Shown here piece after piece: positions 15,165-22,784 of a stretch of 64,000 nt of DNA. Where the stretch lies: positions 124,001-188,000 of the forward strand of contig JAEUJN010000066.1 of assembly GCA_016794595.1 (NCBI GenBank), in the 5' to 3' direction. The translations under genes were made by a program, and so were the position numbers. Position 1 is the first letter of the stretch. Every line of letters starts with the position of its first letter. This stretch comes from Kineosporiaceae bacterium (lineage in GTDB: Bacteria; Actinomycetota; Actinomycetes; Actinomycetales; Kineosporiaceae). The notes beneath the pieces were generated by a model. The model saw only the letters and a program-made list of their open reading frames with translations. It did not search any database and was not told the origin of the DNA.

Positions 15165-15288
15165 TTGATCGAGGACCTGGTCCTCCTGACCCGGCCCGCC
15201 CCGCCAGTCACTGTCCGATGTCCCGGCCAGCGTCCCCGTCCAGCGTCCCTGTTCCAGCGTCCCCGTCCAGCGAGGAGTGAGTCCACCC

Positions 15289-15666
15289 GTGGCCACCGTC
15301 ACCCTGACCGCCGCCAATCACGACGAGACCGTCAAGGAGGGCATCGTCCTGATCGACTTCTGGGCAGCCTGGTGCGGTCCCTGCCGCCAGTTCGCCCCGG
15401 TCTTCGAACGGGTGTCGGAGGCCAACGCCGACGCCGTCTTCGCCAAGGTCGACACGGAGGCCGAGCAGGACCTGGCCGGCCGCTACGGGATCACCTCGAT
15501 CCCGACCCTGGTGATCTACCGCGACGGCATCCCGATCTTCGGGCAGCCGGGCGCACTGCCCCAGCCCGCGCTGGAGAGCCTGCTGTCTCAGGTGCGCGAG
15601 CTGGACATGGACGTCGTGCGCACCGAGTACGCGGCCCAGGTCGCGGCCCACGAGGCCAAGGCCTGA
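15289..15666 (+). CDS. Thioredoxin
   Basis: A 125-residue cytosolic thioredoxin with FWAAWCGPCRQFAPVF (active site WCGPC) and the cis-proline segment GITSIPTLVIYRDG. The start is taken at the GTG at 15289, because a GAGGAG lies about 11 nt before it; the GTG at 15277 would sit directly on that sequence. The C-terminal tail (TEYAAQVAAHEAKA) is slightly longer than in E. coli TrxA. The likely CsoR-type operator upstream suggests metal- or sulfur-stress control, not constitutive housekeeping expression. Confidence 0.92.
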   Translation: MATVTLTAANHDETVKEGIVLIDFWAAWCGPCRQFAPVFERVSEANADAVFAKVDTEAEQDLAGRYGITSIPTLVIYRDGIPIFGQPGALPQPALESLLSQVRELDMDVVRTEYAAQVAAHEAKA

Positions 15667-15689
15667 CATCCGCGCGTCCCGCCCAGTCG

Positions 15690-16865
15690 TCAGGGCGAGG
15701 CCGGAACCCGCAGGGTGGCGATCAGTGCCCGGTGGTCCGAACCGCCGATCACGACCGTCTCCACCGACTCCACCCCGATCCGGTCGGAGACCATGGCGTG
15801 GTCCAGCGGCAGGATCGCCAGCGGTGACCAGGTCGGCCAGCTGGGCCTCGGGCCGCGCCCCAGGACGTCGGCCGCGTCCCGGATGCCGGCGGCGGTGAAT
15901 TGCCGGAAGTCGGCGTGCCAGGACGTCGCGTTCAGGTTGGCCAGCAGCATCCGGGGACCGGTGGCCTGCACGGTGGCCTCCCGCAGGACGGCCAGATCGG
16001 TGGCCCAGCGGCGTCCGTTGTCGGGCCCGGGTGGGGCGACATGACCGGCGATCAGCGTGACCCGGGTGGCCTCGGGTCCGGCCTCGGTTCCGGTGGTGCT
16101 GCCGGCAGGGTCGCCGACGGTCACCGTCGCGGTCATCGAGGGCCATTGCGTGCCCGGGACGTCGCGGGGCTGATCGAGGGTGATCCCGGAGCGGGTCCAG
16201 ACCCCCATGCCGGCCTGCGGATCGTCCATCACCCCCGACTGCCCGGGCAGGCGCACCCACGCGGCGCTGACCACCTGGTCGAGCCCGGCCACGGTCAGGT
16301 CGTGCGCGAGCGCCCCGGACAGCTCGGTCACCACCAGCACGTCCACCTGCCCCGCGGCGGCCGCCGCGACGATGTCCGGCGCGCTGGCGGCGCCCTGATG
16401 AGCGTTGACCAGCATGGTGCGCAACCCGACTGCGGCCTCGGCCCGTTCGGGTTGGTTGCTCACCGCGTAGGACGCCATGAAGAACCAGGGCAGCAGGGCG
16501 GCCACCGCGGCGAGCGCCACGGCCACCCAGTGGTGTCGGCGAGCGGCCAGGGCGATCACGATCAGGGCCCCGACGGTGGCCATCGGCGCGGCCCCGGCCA
16601 CCATGGCGAGGGTTCCGGCCACCAGGTCCCCGGTGTCCTGGTTGACCTCGACCAGGCTGCTCAGCGGCCAGAGCAGCACCAGCGCGGCCACGCCGAGCAG
16701 CAGCAGCCGGGCGGAGCGGCTGCCCTGGCCGAAGGCGGCACGCACCACCTGGAGCATCCCCGGACGACGGGCGGGGGCCTGGCGGGCGCGGCGTTGCCGA
16801 CGCAGGGGCGGCTCGGTGGCGCGACCGTCGTCCGGTGCGCTCTGGCCTGCCGCGGGGCCGATCAT
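15690..16865 (-). CDS. Membrane-anchored endonuclease/exonuclease/phosphatase-family protein
   Basis: 391 residues. After a basic N terminus come three hydrophobic helices (LLLLGVAALVLLWPLSSL; TLAMVAGAAPMATVGALIVI; VAVALAAVAALLPWFFMASY). An extracytoplasmic domain follows with the EEP pattern: VLVVTELSG (metal Glu), LIAGHVAPPG, MLLANLNAT, LPLDHAMVSD and the final SDHRALIATL (catalytic Asp-His). Actinobacteria have several such EEP proteins; they may act on phosphodiesters or inositol lipids. The substrate is unknown. It converges on thioredoxin with 23 bp between stops. Confidence 0.82.
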   Translation of the reverse strand: MIGPAAGQSAPDDGRATEPPLRRQRRARQAPARRPGMLQVVRAAFGQGSRSARLLLLGVAALVLLWPLSSLVEVNQDTGDLVAGTLAMVAGAAPMATVGALIVIALAARRHHWVAVALAAVAALLPWFFMASYAVSNQPERAEAAVGLRTMLVNAHQGAASAPDIVAAAAAGQVDVLVVTELSGALAHDLTVAGLDQVVSAAWVRLPGQSGVMDDPQAGMGVWTRSGITLDQPRDVPGTQWPSMTATVTVGDPAGSTTGTEAGPEATRVTLIAGHVAPPGPDNGRRWATDLAVLREATVQATGPRMLLANLNATSWHADFRQFTAAGIRDAADVLGRGPRPSWPTWSPLAILPLDHAMVSDRIGVESVETVVIGGSDHRALIATLRVPASP

Positions 16866-16969
16866 CGTCGCAGGGCCGCCCTTTCGCTGCGAGCGTGGGG
16901 TCGCTCACCGTCCCGGTGCAGCGTCACCGCGACAAGGTAGCCCACCCGGCTGGGTCGGCTGGGCGGGCT

Positions 16970-16988
16970 GGGTCCGCCGGGCGGACCC
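16970..16988 (-). terminator. GC-rich inverted repeat after the MerR gene
   Basis: GGGTCCGCC at 16970-16978 pairs with GGCGGACCC at 16980-16988, followed by further GGGTCCGGGC...GCCGGGCGACCC self-complementarity. It lies between the MerR stop (17042) and the EEP start (16865), so it plausibly ends merR transcription. No U-tract is present. Confidence 0.4.
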
Positions 16989-17041
16989 GGGTCCGGGCGA
17001 CCGGCCGGGCGACCCGGTCCTGCGACTCAGTCCGGGGAGGG

Positions 17042-17560
17042 TCAGGAAGGGGAGGACGAGGACGAGGGCTGCGACGAACCCAGCGTGCGCCCGATCTCGC
17101 TGTCCAGGCAGCGCCGCTCGACGGCGTCCAGTTCGGCGAGGGTCTGCTCGATGTCGCGGCGGCGCTGTTCGAGCTCGGCGCGGCGCAGGGCGATCTGGTC
17201 GAGCAGGTACTGCATCTGCCCGCGCTCGCCGACTTCTTGGTCGTACATGTCGACGATCCGCCGGATCTGTTCGAGATCGAACCCGAGCCGCTTGCCTCGC
17301 AGGATCAAGCCCAGCCGGACCCGGTCGCGAGGGCGATACAGGCGCTGGGTGCCGCGTCGCAGCGGGGCGATCAGCCCGCGGTCCTCGTAGAACCGGATGG
17401 TGCGGTGCGTGACGCCGAACTCGCGGGCGACCGTCGCGATGGTGTGCACCTCGTCCTCCGGTCGGCACCCGAGCGCCTGGCCTGTCGGGCTTGCCTGGCC
17501 CGTCTGGCCGGTCCGGCTCGCCTGGCCTGTCCCGGGTGCCTCGACGGGTTCGGTGGTCAT
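17042..17560 (-). CDS. MerR-family transcriptional regulator (LiuR-like by context)
   Basis: 172 residues. A Gly/Gln/Thr-rich tail of ~38 residues precedes the winged helix: VHTIATVAREFGVTHRTIRF YEDRGLIAPLRRG (given in two parts), then RLYRPRDRVRLGLILRGKRL. A coiled-coil dimer helix (residues ~105-150) and a Ser-rich end follow. No cysteine cluster for metal binding is seen, so an organic or acyl-CoA effector is more likely. It is divergent from an acyl-CoA dehydrogenase gene across a strong palindrome, the arrangement of MerR-type regulators of leucine/isovalerate (liu) genes. Confidence 0.85.
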   Translation of the reverse strand: MTTEPVEAPGTGQASRTGQTGQASPTGQALGCRPEDEVHTIATVAREFGVTHRTIRFYEDRGLIAPLRRGTQRLYRPRDRVRLGLILRGKRLGFDLEQIRRIVDMYDQEVGERGQMQYLLDQIALRRAELEQRRRDIEQTLAELDAVERRCLDSEIGRTLGSSQPSSSSSPS

Positions 17561-17600
17561 CCAGTCCTCCGTCCCGCTGCCTTGCGCCGGATCCGGCGGC

Positions 17601-17626
17601 GCTTTACCTTGACGTAAAGGTAAAGC
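17601..17626 (+). promoter_or_regulatory. MerR-type operator between the regulator and acyl-CoA dehydrogenase genes
   Basis: The ten bases GCTTTACCTT (17601-17610) and AAGGTAAAGC (17617-17626) are exact reverse complements around GACGTA. A nested TTTAC-N6-GTAAA repeat lies inside. The site is 35 bp before the dehydrogenase ATG and 40 bp before the MerR start, so it can govern both directions. Confidence 0.7.
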
Positions 17627-17661
17627 AAGTCCCTTCCCCGGTCGAGAGGTGGCTGGCCGTC

Positions 17662-18876
17662 ATGACGACGTCGGTGTCCGTCGAGTCCTCCTTCGAGCTG
17701 TCGCGCGATCACGAGGACTTCCGCCGCGTCGTCCGCGACTTCGCCGCCGAGCACGTGGCGCCGCACAGCGCCGCCTGGGACGCCGCCGCGCGCTTCCCGG
17801 TCGAGCTGGTGCCGCGGATGGGGGAGCTGGGCCTGTTCGGGCTGATCGTGCCCGAGGAGTACGGCGGCAGCGGCGGTGACTTCACCAGTCTGTGCGTGGC
17901 GATCGAGGAGCTCGGCCGGGTGGACCAGTCGGTCGGCATCACGCTGTCGGCGGGAGTCGGGCTGGGCATCACGCCGCTGCTCACCTACGGCACCGCGGAG
18001 CAGAAGGCGCGTTGGCTGCCCGACCTGGTGGCCGGCCGGGCGCTGGCGGCATTCGGGTTGACCGAGCCCGAGGCCGGGTCCGATGCCGGTGCCACCCGTA
18101 CCCGCGCTGTCCTGGACGAGGCGAGCCGGGAGTGGGTGATCGACGGCGCCAAGGCGTTCATCACCAATTCGGGCACCTCGATCACCAGCGTGATCACGAT
18201 CACCGCGGTCACCGGCCGCCGTCCGGACGACTCGCCGGAGCTGAGCACGATCCTGGTTCCCGCCGGCAGTGCGGGGCTGGTGGTGGACCCGCCCTACCGC
18301 AAGCTCGGTTGGCACGCCTCCGACACGCACGGTCTGACCTTCGCCGGCTGTCGGGTGCCGGAGGCCAACCTGCTGGGGCAGCGCGGCGCGGGCCTGCGCC
18401 AGTTCCTGGCCACCCTGGACGACGGCCGGATCGCGATCTCCGCGCTCGCGCTGGGACTGGCCCGCGCATGCCTCGAGGCCTGCGTGGAGTACGCCGGCAG
18501 CCGGGTGGCCTTCGGTCGCCCGATCGGTGCCAACCAGTCGATCGCGTTCGCCATCGCCGATCTCGCGGTGGCGGTGGACTCGGCGCGGCTGCTCACCTAT
18601 CGCGCCGCAGCGTTGAAGGACCGCCTGCGCGCCGGGGACGGGTCGGTGGATCGTGCCCAGGTTGCCGCCGCCGCCGCGCGCGCCAAGCTGCACACCTCGA
18701 CCACCGCGATGGACGCCGCCCGGCTGGCGACCCAGGTTCACGGGGGCAGCGGGTTCATCGAGGAGTACCCCGTGGCGCGCTACTACCGGGACGCCAAGAT
18801 CCTCGAGATCGGGGAGGGGACGAGCGAGATCCAGCGCCTGGTGATCGCGCGCGGGCTCGGCCTTCCGGTTGACTGA
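17662..18876 (+). CDS. Acyl-CoA dehydrogenase
   Basis: A 404-residue FAD enzyme introducing an alpha-beta double bond into an acyl-CoA. Visible blocks: VPEEYGGSGGDF, FGLTEPEAGSDAGATRT (FAD/substrate signature 1), KAFITNSGTS, KLGWHASDTHGLTF, GSRVAFGRPIGANQSI, the QVHGGSGFIEEYPVARYYRD block and EIGEGTSEIQ, whose Glu is the usual catalytic base position. The ATG at 17662 follows a GAGAGGTGG-like site. It is transcribed with a carboxyltransferase gene 59 bp downstream and under a MerR palindrome. This suggests isovaleryl- or other branched-chain acyl-CoA, but chain-length preference cannot be read here. Confidence 0.92.
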   Translation: MTTSVSVESSFELSRDHEDFRRVVRDFAAEHVAPHSAAWDAAARFPVELVPRMGELGLFGLIVPEEYGGSGGDFTSLCVAIEELGRVDQSVGITLSAGVGLGITPLLTYGTAEQKARWLPDLVAGRALAAFGLTEPEAGSDAGATRTRAVLDEASREWVIDGAKAFITNSGTSITSVITITAVTGRRPDDSPELSTILVPAGSAGLVVDPPYRKLGWHASDTHGLTFAGCRVPEANLLGQRGAGLRQFLATLDDGRIAISALALGLARACLEACVEYAGSRVAFGRPIGANQSIAFAIADLAVAVDSARLLTYRAAALKDRLRAGDGSVDRAQVAAAAARAKLHTSTTAMDAARLATQVHGGSGFIEEYPVARYYRDAKILEIGEGTSEIQRLVIARGLGLPVD

Positions 18877-18935
18877 GCCTGCCGGGTTCGAGCACGGACG
18901 TCGAGCCAGTTCCCGTCGAGCGATCGGGTGCCGCG

Positions 18936-20477
18936 ATGAAGCATGACCACTACGCCGAGGTGGCGGCGGCCCGTCGGCGCACGCTGGCGCCGTCCGAGGC
19001 CGGGGCGGCCAAACTCGCCGGACAGGGCAAACTGCCTGTGCGCGAACGGATCTCCCTGCTCGTGGACGACGGCTCCTTCGTCGAGGACGGCCAGCTCGCC
19101 AACGCCCCGGCGACTGCCGCTGGGGCAGGCCTGCCCGCGGACGGTGTGGTCACCGGACGGGGGACCCTCGACGGGCGAGCGGTCATGGTGATCGCCAACG
19201 ACCCCACGGTGAAGGCGGGATCCTGGGGTGCGCGCACGGTGGAGAAGATGGTGCGAGCCACCGAAGCCGCACTGCGCGAGGAGCTTCCGGTGTTCTGGCT
19301 GGTCGACTCGGCCGGGGCCCGGATCACCGATCAGGTCGAGCTGTTCCCGGGCCGGCGCGGGGCGGGTCGGATCTTCCACAACCAGGTGATGCTGTCGGGC
19401 AAAGTGCCCCAGATCTGTTGCCTGTTCGGGCCCTCGGCGGCCGGTGGCGCTTACATCCCCTCGTTCTGCGATGTGGTGTTCATGGTCGAGGGCAACGCCA
19501 GCATGTATCTGGGCAGCCCGCGGATGGCCGAGATGGTGGTCGGCGAGGTCGTCTCCCTGGAGGAGATGGGCGGCGCCCGGATGCACTGCACCGTCTCGGG
19601 CTGCGGGGACAACCTGGCCACGGACGACGCCGATGCCATCGAGCAGGCGCGGCTGTACTTCTCCTACCTGCCGAGCTCGTGGCGGACGGCGCCGCCCCAG
19701 TACGTGCCCGAGCCGCCGGCCCAGGTGATGACCCGTGGCCTGGTGCCGCAACCGGAGTCGGTGCCGTTCGACGTCCACCAGGTGATCGACGCCCTGGTCG
19801 ACGAGGAGTCGTTCTTCGAGCTCAAACCGCTGTTCGCGGCCGAGCTGGTGGTGGGGTTCGGGCGGCTGGACGGGCGCAGTGTGGGCATCCTGGCCAACAA
19901 CTCCGCCGTGCGCGGCGGGGTGCTCTTCGGTGACTCGGCCGACAAGGCGGCCCGCTTCATCTGGCTGTGCGACGCCTTCTCCGTGCCGCTGGTCTACCTG
20001 GCCGACGTGCCCGGGTTCATGATCGGATCGCAGGTGGAACGGCAGGGGATCATCCGGCACGGGGCGAAGATGATCACGGCGGTGTCCGAGGCCACCGTGC
20101 CGCAGATCTGTGTCGTGCTGCGCAAGGCCTATGGCGCCGGGCTGTACGCGATGGCGGGGCCGGGCTTCGGGCCGGATGCCACCCTGGCCCTGCCGAGCGC
20201 CTCGATCGCGGTCATGGGCCCGCAGGCCGCGGTGAACGCGGTGTACGCCAACAAGATCGCGGCGATCGCCGACGAGGACGAGCGAGCCGCCTACGTCGCC
20301 GCCCGGCGGGAGGAGTACGAGGAGGACGTCGACCTGCTTCGCCTGGCCGGTGACCTGGTGATCGATGCCGTGATCGAACCCGAGGAGCTACGGCGCGAGC
20401 TGATCCTCCGCCTTGCCTACGCCAGCGGGCGGGATCGCCGATTCACCGACAAGCGCCACGGTGTCCCCCCGGTCTGA
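18936..20477 (+). CDS. Acyl-CoA carboxylase carboxyltransferase (beta) subunit
   Basis: A 513-residue biotin-dependent carboxyltransferase. The N half has GVVTGRGTLDGRAVMVIAND and the first oxyanion region GPSAAGGAYIPSFCD. The C half has ADVPGFMIGSQVERQGIIRH and VVLRKAYGAGLYAMAGPG. It transfers CO2 from carboxybiotin to an acyl-CoA. Directly behind an acyl-CoA dehydrogenase in a MerR-controlled pair, it resembles the methylcrotonyl-CoA carboxylase beta chain of leucine breakdown (AccD1/AccD2 type). Propionyl-CoA specificity is the alternative. No alpha chain lies in this operon, so it probably uses the AccA3-like subunit at 13237-15033. Confidence 0.92.
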   Translation: MKHDHYAEVAAARRRTLAPSEAGAAKLAGQGKLPVRERISLLVDDGSFVEDGQLANAPATAAGAGLPADGVVTGRGTLDGRAVMVIANDPTVKAGSWGARTVEKMVRATEAALREELPVFWLVDSAGARITDQVELFPGRRGAGRIFHNQVMLSGKVPQICCLFGPSAAGGAYIPSFCDVVFMVEGNASMYLGSPRMAEMVVGEVVSLEEMGGARMHCTVSGCGDNLATDDADAIEQARLYFSYLPSSWRTAPPQYVPEPPAQVMTRGLVPQPESVPFDVHQVIDALVDEESFFELKPLFAAELVVGFGRLDGRSVGILANNSAVRGGVLFGDSADKAARFIWLCDAFSVPLVYLADVPGFMIGSQVERQGIIRHGAKMITAVSEATVPQICVVLRKAYGAGLYAMAGPGFGPDATLALPSASIAVMGPQAAVNAVYANKIAAIADEDERAAYVAARREEYEEDVDLLRLAGDLVIDAVIEPEELRRELILRLAYASGRDRRFTDKRHGVPPV

Positions 20478-20517
20478 GGGCCTGGGGCAGAGGGGCCGAA
20501 GGGCTGGGGCCGGGGGC

Positions 20518-21012
20518 TCAGCGGGAGAGCAGCCGGACCCAGTCGAGCTGAGGGAAGGTCCACCGCAAGAGGTGGTCGTCCTCCTCCACCTGCACCTCGA
20601 GCCGGCGGAACGTCGCCTGGGCCAGCGGAACGATGACGTCCGGGGGGCAGACGGTGTCCTGCGTCCCGGTGACCAGCACCGTCTCGACGTCCAGCGGCTC
20701 GGCGGGTGGTGCGTAGCCGGCGTGATTGAGGGCGGGTGCGAGCAGCACCAGCCGCCGGCAGCGCTCGGGGTACCGAAGGGCGAACTGGGTGGCCATCAGG
20801 CCGCCGAAGCTCGAGCCGATCAGGACCAGGTCGTCTCGGCCGTCGAGTTGGCTGATCAGCTGGGTCATCCGCTGGTCGAGGTCGCCCTCGTAGTCGCGCA
20901 GCAGCACCCCCGGGAACCGCTCCTCGAACCAGCGGGCCTTGGTTCCCTGGCTCGAGGATTCGAGGCCGTGCAGGAAGCAGGCCGTCGGGGGTGTCGGTGT
21001 CGTGGCCGGCAT
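20518..21012 (-). CDS. Alpha/beta-hydrolase (YqiA-like esterase)
   Basis: About 164 residues from ATG 21012 (ATG 21030 also possible). ACFLHGLESSSQGTKARWF forms the oxyanion strand-loop, GSSFGGLMA the nucleophile elbow (Ser), GTQDTVCPPD the acid and EDDHLLRWT the histidine. Small hydrolases of this UPF0227/YqiA type are esterases of unknown physiological substrate. The frame stays open further upstream through C-rich sequence with no homology, which is probably not translated. Confidence 0.8.
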   Translation of the reverse strand: MPATTPTPPTACFLHGLESSSQGTKARWFEERFPGVLLRDYEGDLDQRMTQLISQLDGRDDLVLIGSSFGGLMATQFALRYPERCRRLVLLAPALNHAGYAPPAEPLDVETVLVTGTQDTVCPPDVIVPLAQATFRRLEVQVEEDDHLLRWTFPQLDWVRLLSR

Positions 21013-21160
21013 GCTCCGATCATCACCCATGGCGGCGGTCTCGCACGCGGTTGCCACGCTGTCGCCCTCCCGCGCCGCCCCGGCCACACCCGTCACACCC
21101 CCCCGCTCCGCCACACACTCGTCGCCCAGCCACACCCCCCACCGAGCCACTTCCGCGCCC

Positions 21161-21250
21161 GAGATCGCCACGGTGGTGATCATCAGAATGTCGAGATCGC
21201 CGTAGTGGTGATCATCTGCCCCCGTTGATCACTACTACGGCGATCTCGGG
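21161..21250. repeat. 90-bp intergenic hairpin element, copy 1
   Basis: Differs from 22354-22443 at only two positions (both in the hairpin loop), in the same orientation. The internal plan is: a unit starting GAGATCGCCACGGTGGTGAT; a second related unit GAGATCGCCGTAGTGGTGAT; then an 11-nt loop and the inverted unit ending CGGCGATCTC. Arms 21193-21214 and 21226-21247 pair over 22 bp with one mismatch, extended by C21192/G21248. Flanking sequences of the two copies are unrelated. Copy 1 lies just past the stop of the AbiEi/DUF559 gene, beyond the G-rich array. Confidence 0.9.
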
Positions 21251-21353
21251 GAAGGGGGTCGGGGAAGGGGGTCGGGGAAGAGGGGCGGCGAAGGGGGGTC
21301 GGGGAAGGGGGGTGGGGAAGGGGGGTCGGGGAACGGGGGTCGGGGAAGGGGGG
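21248..21353 (+). repeat. G-rich tandem array (GTCGGGGAAGGGGG-like units)
   Basis: About seven imperfect 14-16 bp units combining GGGGAA and GGGGGTC on the plus strand. Runs of four to six G separated by two or three bases are the pattern of potential intermolecular or intramolecular G-quadruplexes. It touches the 3' end of the minus-strand AbiEi/DUF559 gene, whose transcript would be C-rich here. Confidence 0.8.
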
Positions 21354-21360
21354 TTGTCGA

Positions 21361-22260
21361 TCAGCAGCCGAGGTCGCGGGCGATGCCGTCCACCATGCGG
21401 GTGATCCGCATCGGACCAGCCAGATCGTCGGCGACGAGAATGTGCAGCCGCCACCCGTTGTCGACCAGCGCCCGCCGTCGGGCGTGGTCACGCCGCCACT
21501 GCCGGACGTCGGTCCGGTGATGATCGCCGTCGTACTCGGCCACCACGCGCTCACGGCGCCAGACGAAGTCCGACTCGCTGAGCCACCCGCCTGCCTCGTC
21601 CACGATCACGGCGTTCAACTCCGGCTCGGGCAGGCCTGCGCGATGAAACGCCAACCGGGTCAACGTCTCGCGCGCAGATCGGCTGCGTGGACGGATCAGC
21701 GGGATCGCCTCCCGGAGGGCGCGGACGCTGCGGCGTCCGGCTCGGGCCTGGACGGCTGCCTCGAGCGTGGTGAACGGGATGCCGGTCCAGGCGTTGACGG
21801 CGGCATCCCCCAGGACGACGCGCTCATCGAGGGGCTCCTGCGGTGCCTGGTCGCACCACGTCTCGGCCGGGGCCACCACGGGGAGGTCATTGCACAGCAC
21901 AAGCTCGCGGAGCTCGAGTCCGCGGTGGAACACCACCCCTCGCCTCCTCAGCTGGGCCGCGTCGAGGGAACGGATGACGTGCAAGGGTTCGGTCGGACGC
22001 CAGGGCCTCGCCGTGGGCCAGCCGAGCAGCCTGGCCGCGGTCAGGTGCGAGAACGCCCATGGTGGGGGAAGGACCTCCGCGTAGGCCGCGGCGAGCTGGG
22101 CGACTGTCTGCGGAGGCCGCGCGGAGCGCACTGCCGTGGTCGGGCAGACGAGGTCGCGTCCGCGCAGGCGTTCTCGGCTGAGTCCTCGGGACATGCCGTC
22201 GGACACGGTGAACGCGCGGTTCAGCAGCGGCTCGGGGAGGGCACCCGACGATCGGGACAT
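21361..22260 (-). CDS. AbiEi-type antitoxin-like / DUF559 (Vsr-like nuclease fold) protein
   Basis: A 299-residue protein. The N-terminal ~190 residues resemble the AbiEi antitoxin-domain proteins common in actinobacteria (AFSHLTAARLLGWP, LHVIRSLDAAQLRRRGVVFH, then WCDQAP). The C-terminal ~100 residues look like DUF559, a PD-(D/E)XK/Vsr-related fold: SESDFVWRRERVVAEYDGDH, then VRQWRRDHARRRALVDNGWR. Acidic residues in SESDF and AEYDGDHH could bind metal. No AbiEii toxin gene is adjacent. Two copies of a 90-bp hairpin element flank the gene in direct orientation. Function is not established; such proteins are often lineage-specific and may belong to defence or orphan TA genes. Confidence 0.75.
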   Translation of the reverse strand: MSRSSGALPEPLLNRAFTVSDGMSRGLSRERLRGRDLVCPTTAVRSARPPQTVAQLAAAYAEVLPPPWAFSHLTAARLLGWPTARPWRPTEPLHVIRSLDAAQLRRRGVVFHRGLELRELVLCNDLPVVAPAETWCDQAPQEPLDERVVLGDAAVNAWTGIPFTTLEAAVQARAGRRSVRALREAIPLIRPRSRSARETLTRLAFHRAGLPEPELNAVIVDEAGGWLSESDFVWRRERVVAEYDGDHHRTDVRQWRRDHARRRALVDNGWRLHILVADDLAGPMRITRMVDGIARDLGC

Positions 22261-22353
22261 CCCCGGACAGTGCCTCAGAGGCGCAACCGTCCGTCCGAGT
22301 TGTCCACAGCCTCAACGCCATTCAACGGGTTGTCCACAGCCCGGCGCACCGTC

Positions 22354-22443
22354 GAGATCGCCACGGTGGTGATCATCAGAATGTCGAGATCGCCGTAGTG
22401 GTGATCATCTGTCCCTGTTGATCACTACTACGGCGATCTCGGG
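22354..22443. repeat. 90-bp intergenic hairpin element, copy 2
   Basis: Second copy of the element at 21161-21250, same orientation, two differences in 90 bp. Hairpin arms are 22386-22407 and 22419-22440. It lies between the stop of the small minus-strand gene at 22482 and the start of the AbiEi/DUF559 gene (22260). As an RNA it could terminate the small gene. With copy 1 it brackets the 0.9-kb gene. Confidence 0.9.
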
Positions 22444-22481
22444 ACGGATGGTTTGCTGCGTGTGAGATGAGTGGGCCCGGG

Positions 22482-22664
22482 TCAGTCCTCCTCCTCGATC
22501 CAGTCGCCGCGGAACGCTTTGACGTCGCCCTTCTCCGTCGCGATCGTGGAGGCTCGTTCGATGAAGGGGCCGTCCTTGCCCTCCTCCTTCATCACGCCTT
22601 GATCAGCGAACTCCGCCCCCTTGACCTTCTTGGTGAACCGGATCTTGGCGCCCTTCTTCGTCAT
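22482..22664 (-). CDS. Small Lys/Glu-rich protein of unknown function
   Basis: 60 residues, MTKKGAKIRFTKKVKGAEFA at the start and DWIEEED at the end: basic N half and acidic C half, no cysteine, no membrane segment. A G-rich stretch (GGGGGG) lies 8 nt before the ATG. Its Lys content is high for such a GC-rich genome, which supports real coding. I do not recognise the family. Confidence 0.65.
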   Translation of the reverse strand: MTKKGAKIRFTKKVKGAEFADQGVMKEEGKDGPFIERASTIATEKGDVKAFRGDWIEEED

Positions 22665-22784
22665 CTTGACTGCCCCCCTGTGAGCTGCACGAAGACTCGT
22701 TCTCCCAGGGTCCGTCGCCTCGGGGACGTTGACCAGGGACCCAGGGTGTGAGGCCGCCGGGAGTGCGCCGCGTACCGTCGTGGG

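Larger units (their letters stand above)
21013..21360. other. 348-bp intergenic region: C-rich tract, repeat element and G-rich array
   Basis: No convincing gene. It holds a C/A-rich stretch (about 21070-21145), the first copy of the 90-bp hairpin element (21161-21250) and a G-rich array (21248-21353), between the hydrolase start and the AbiEi/DUF559 gene stop. Confidence 0.6.

Noticed and set aside
15228-15276. Short CCAGCGTCCC-type repeats in the thioredoxin leader
   Set aside because: Three imperfect ~10-bp copies without symmetry; probably simple-sequence drift in a GC-rich leader.
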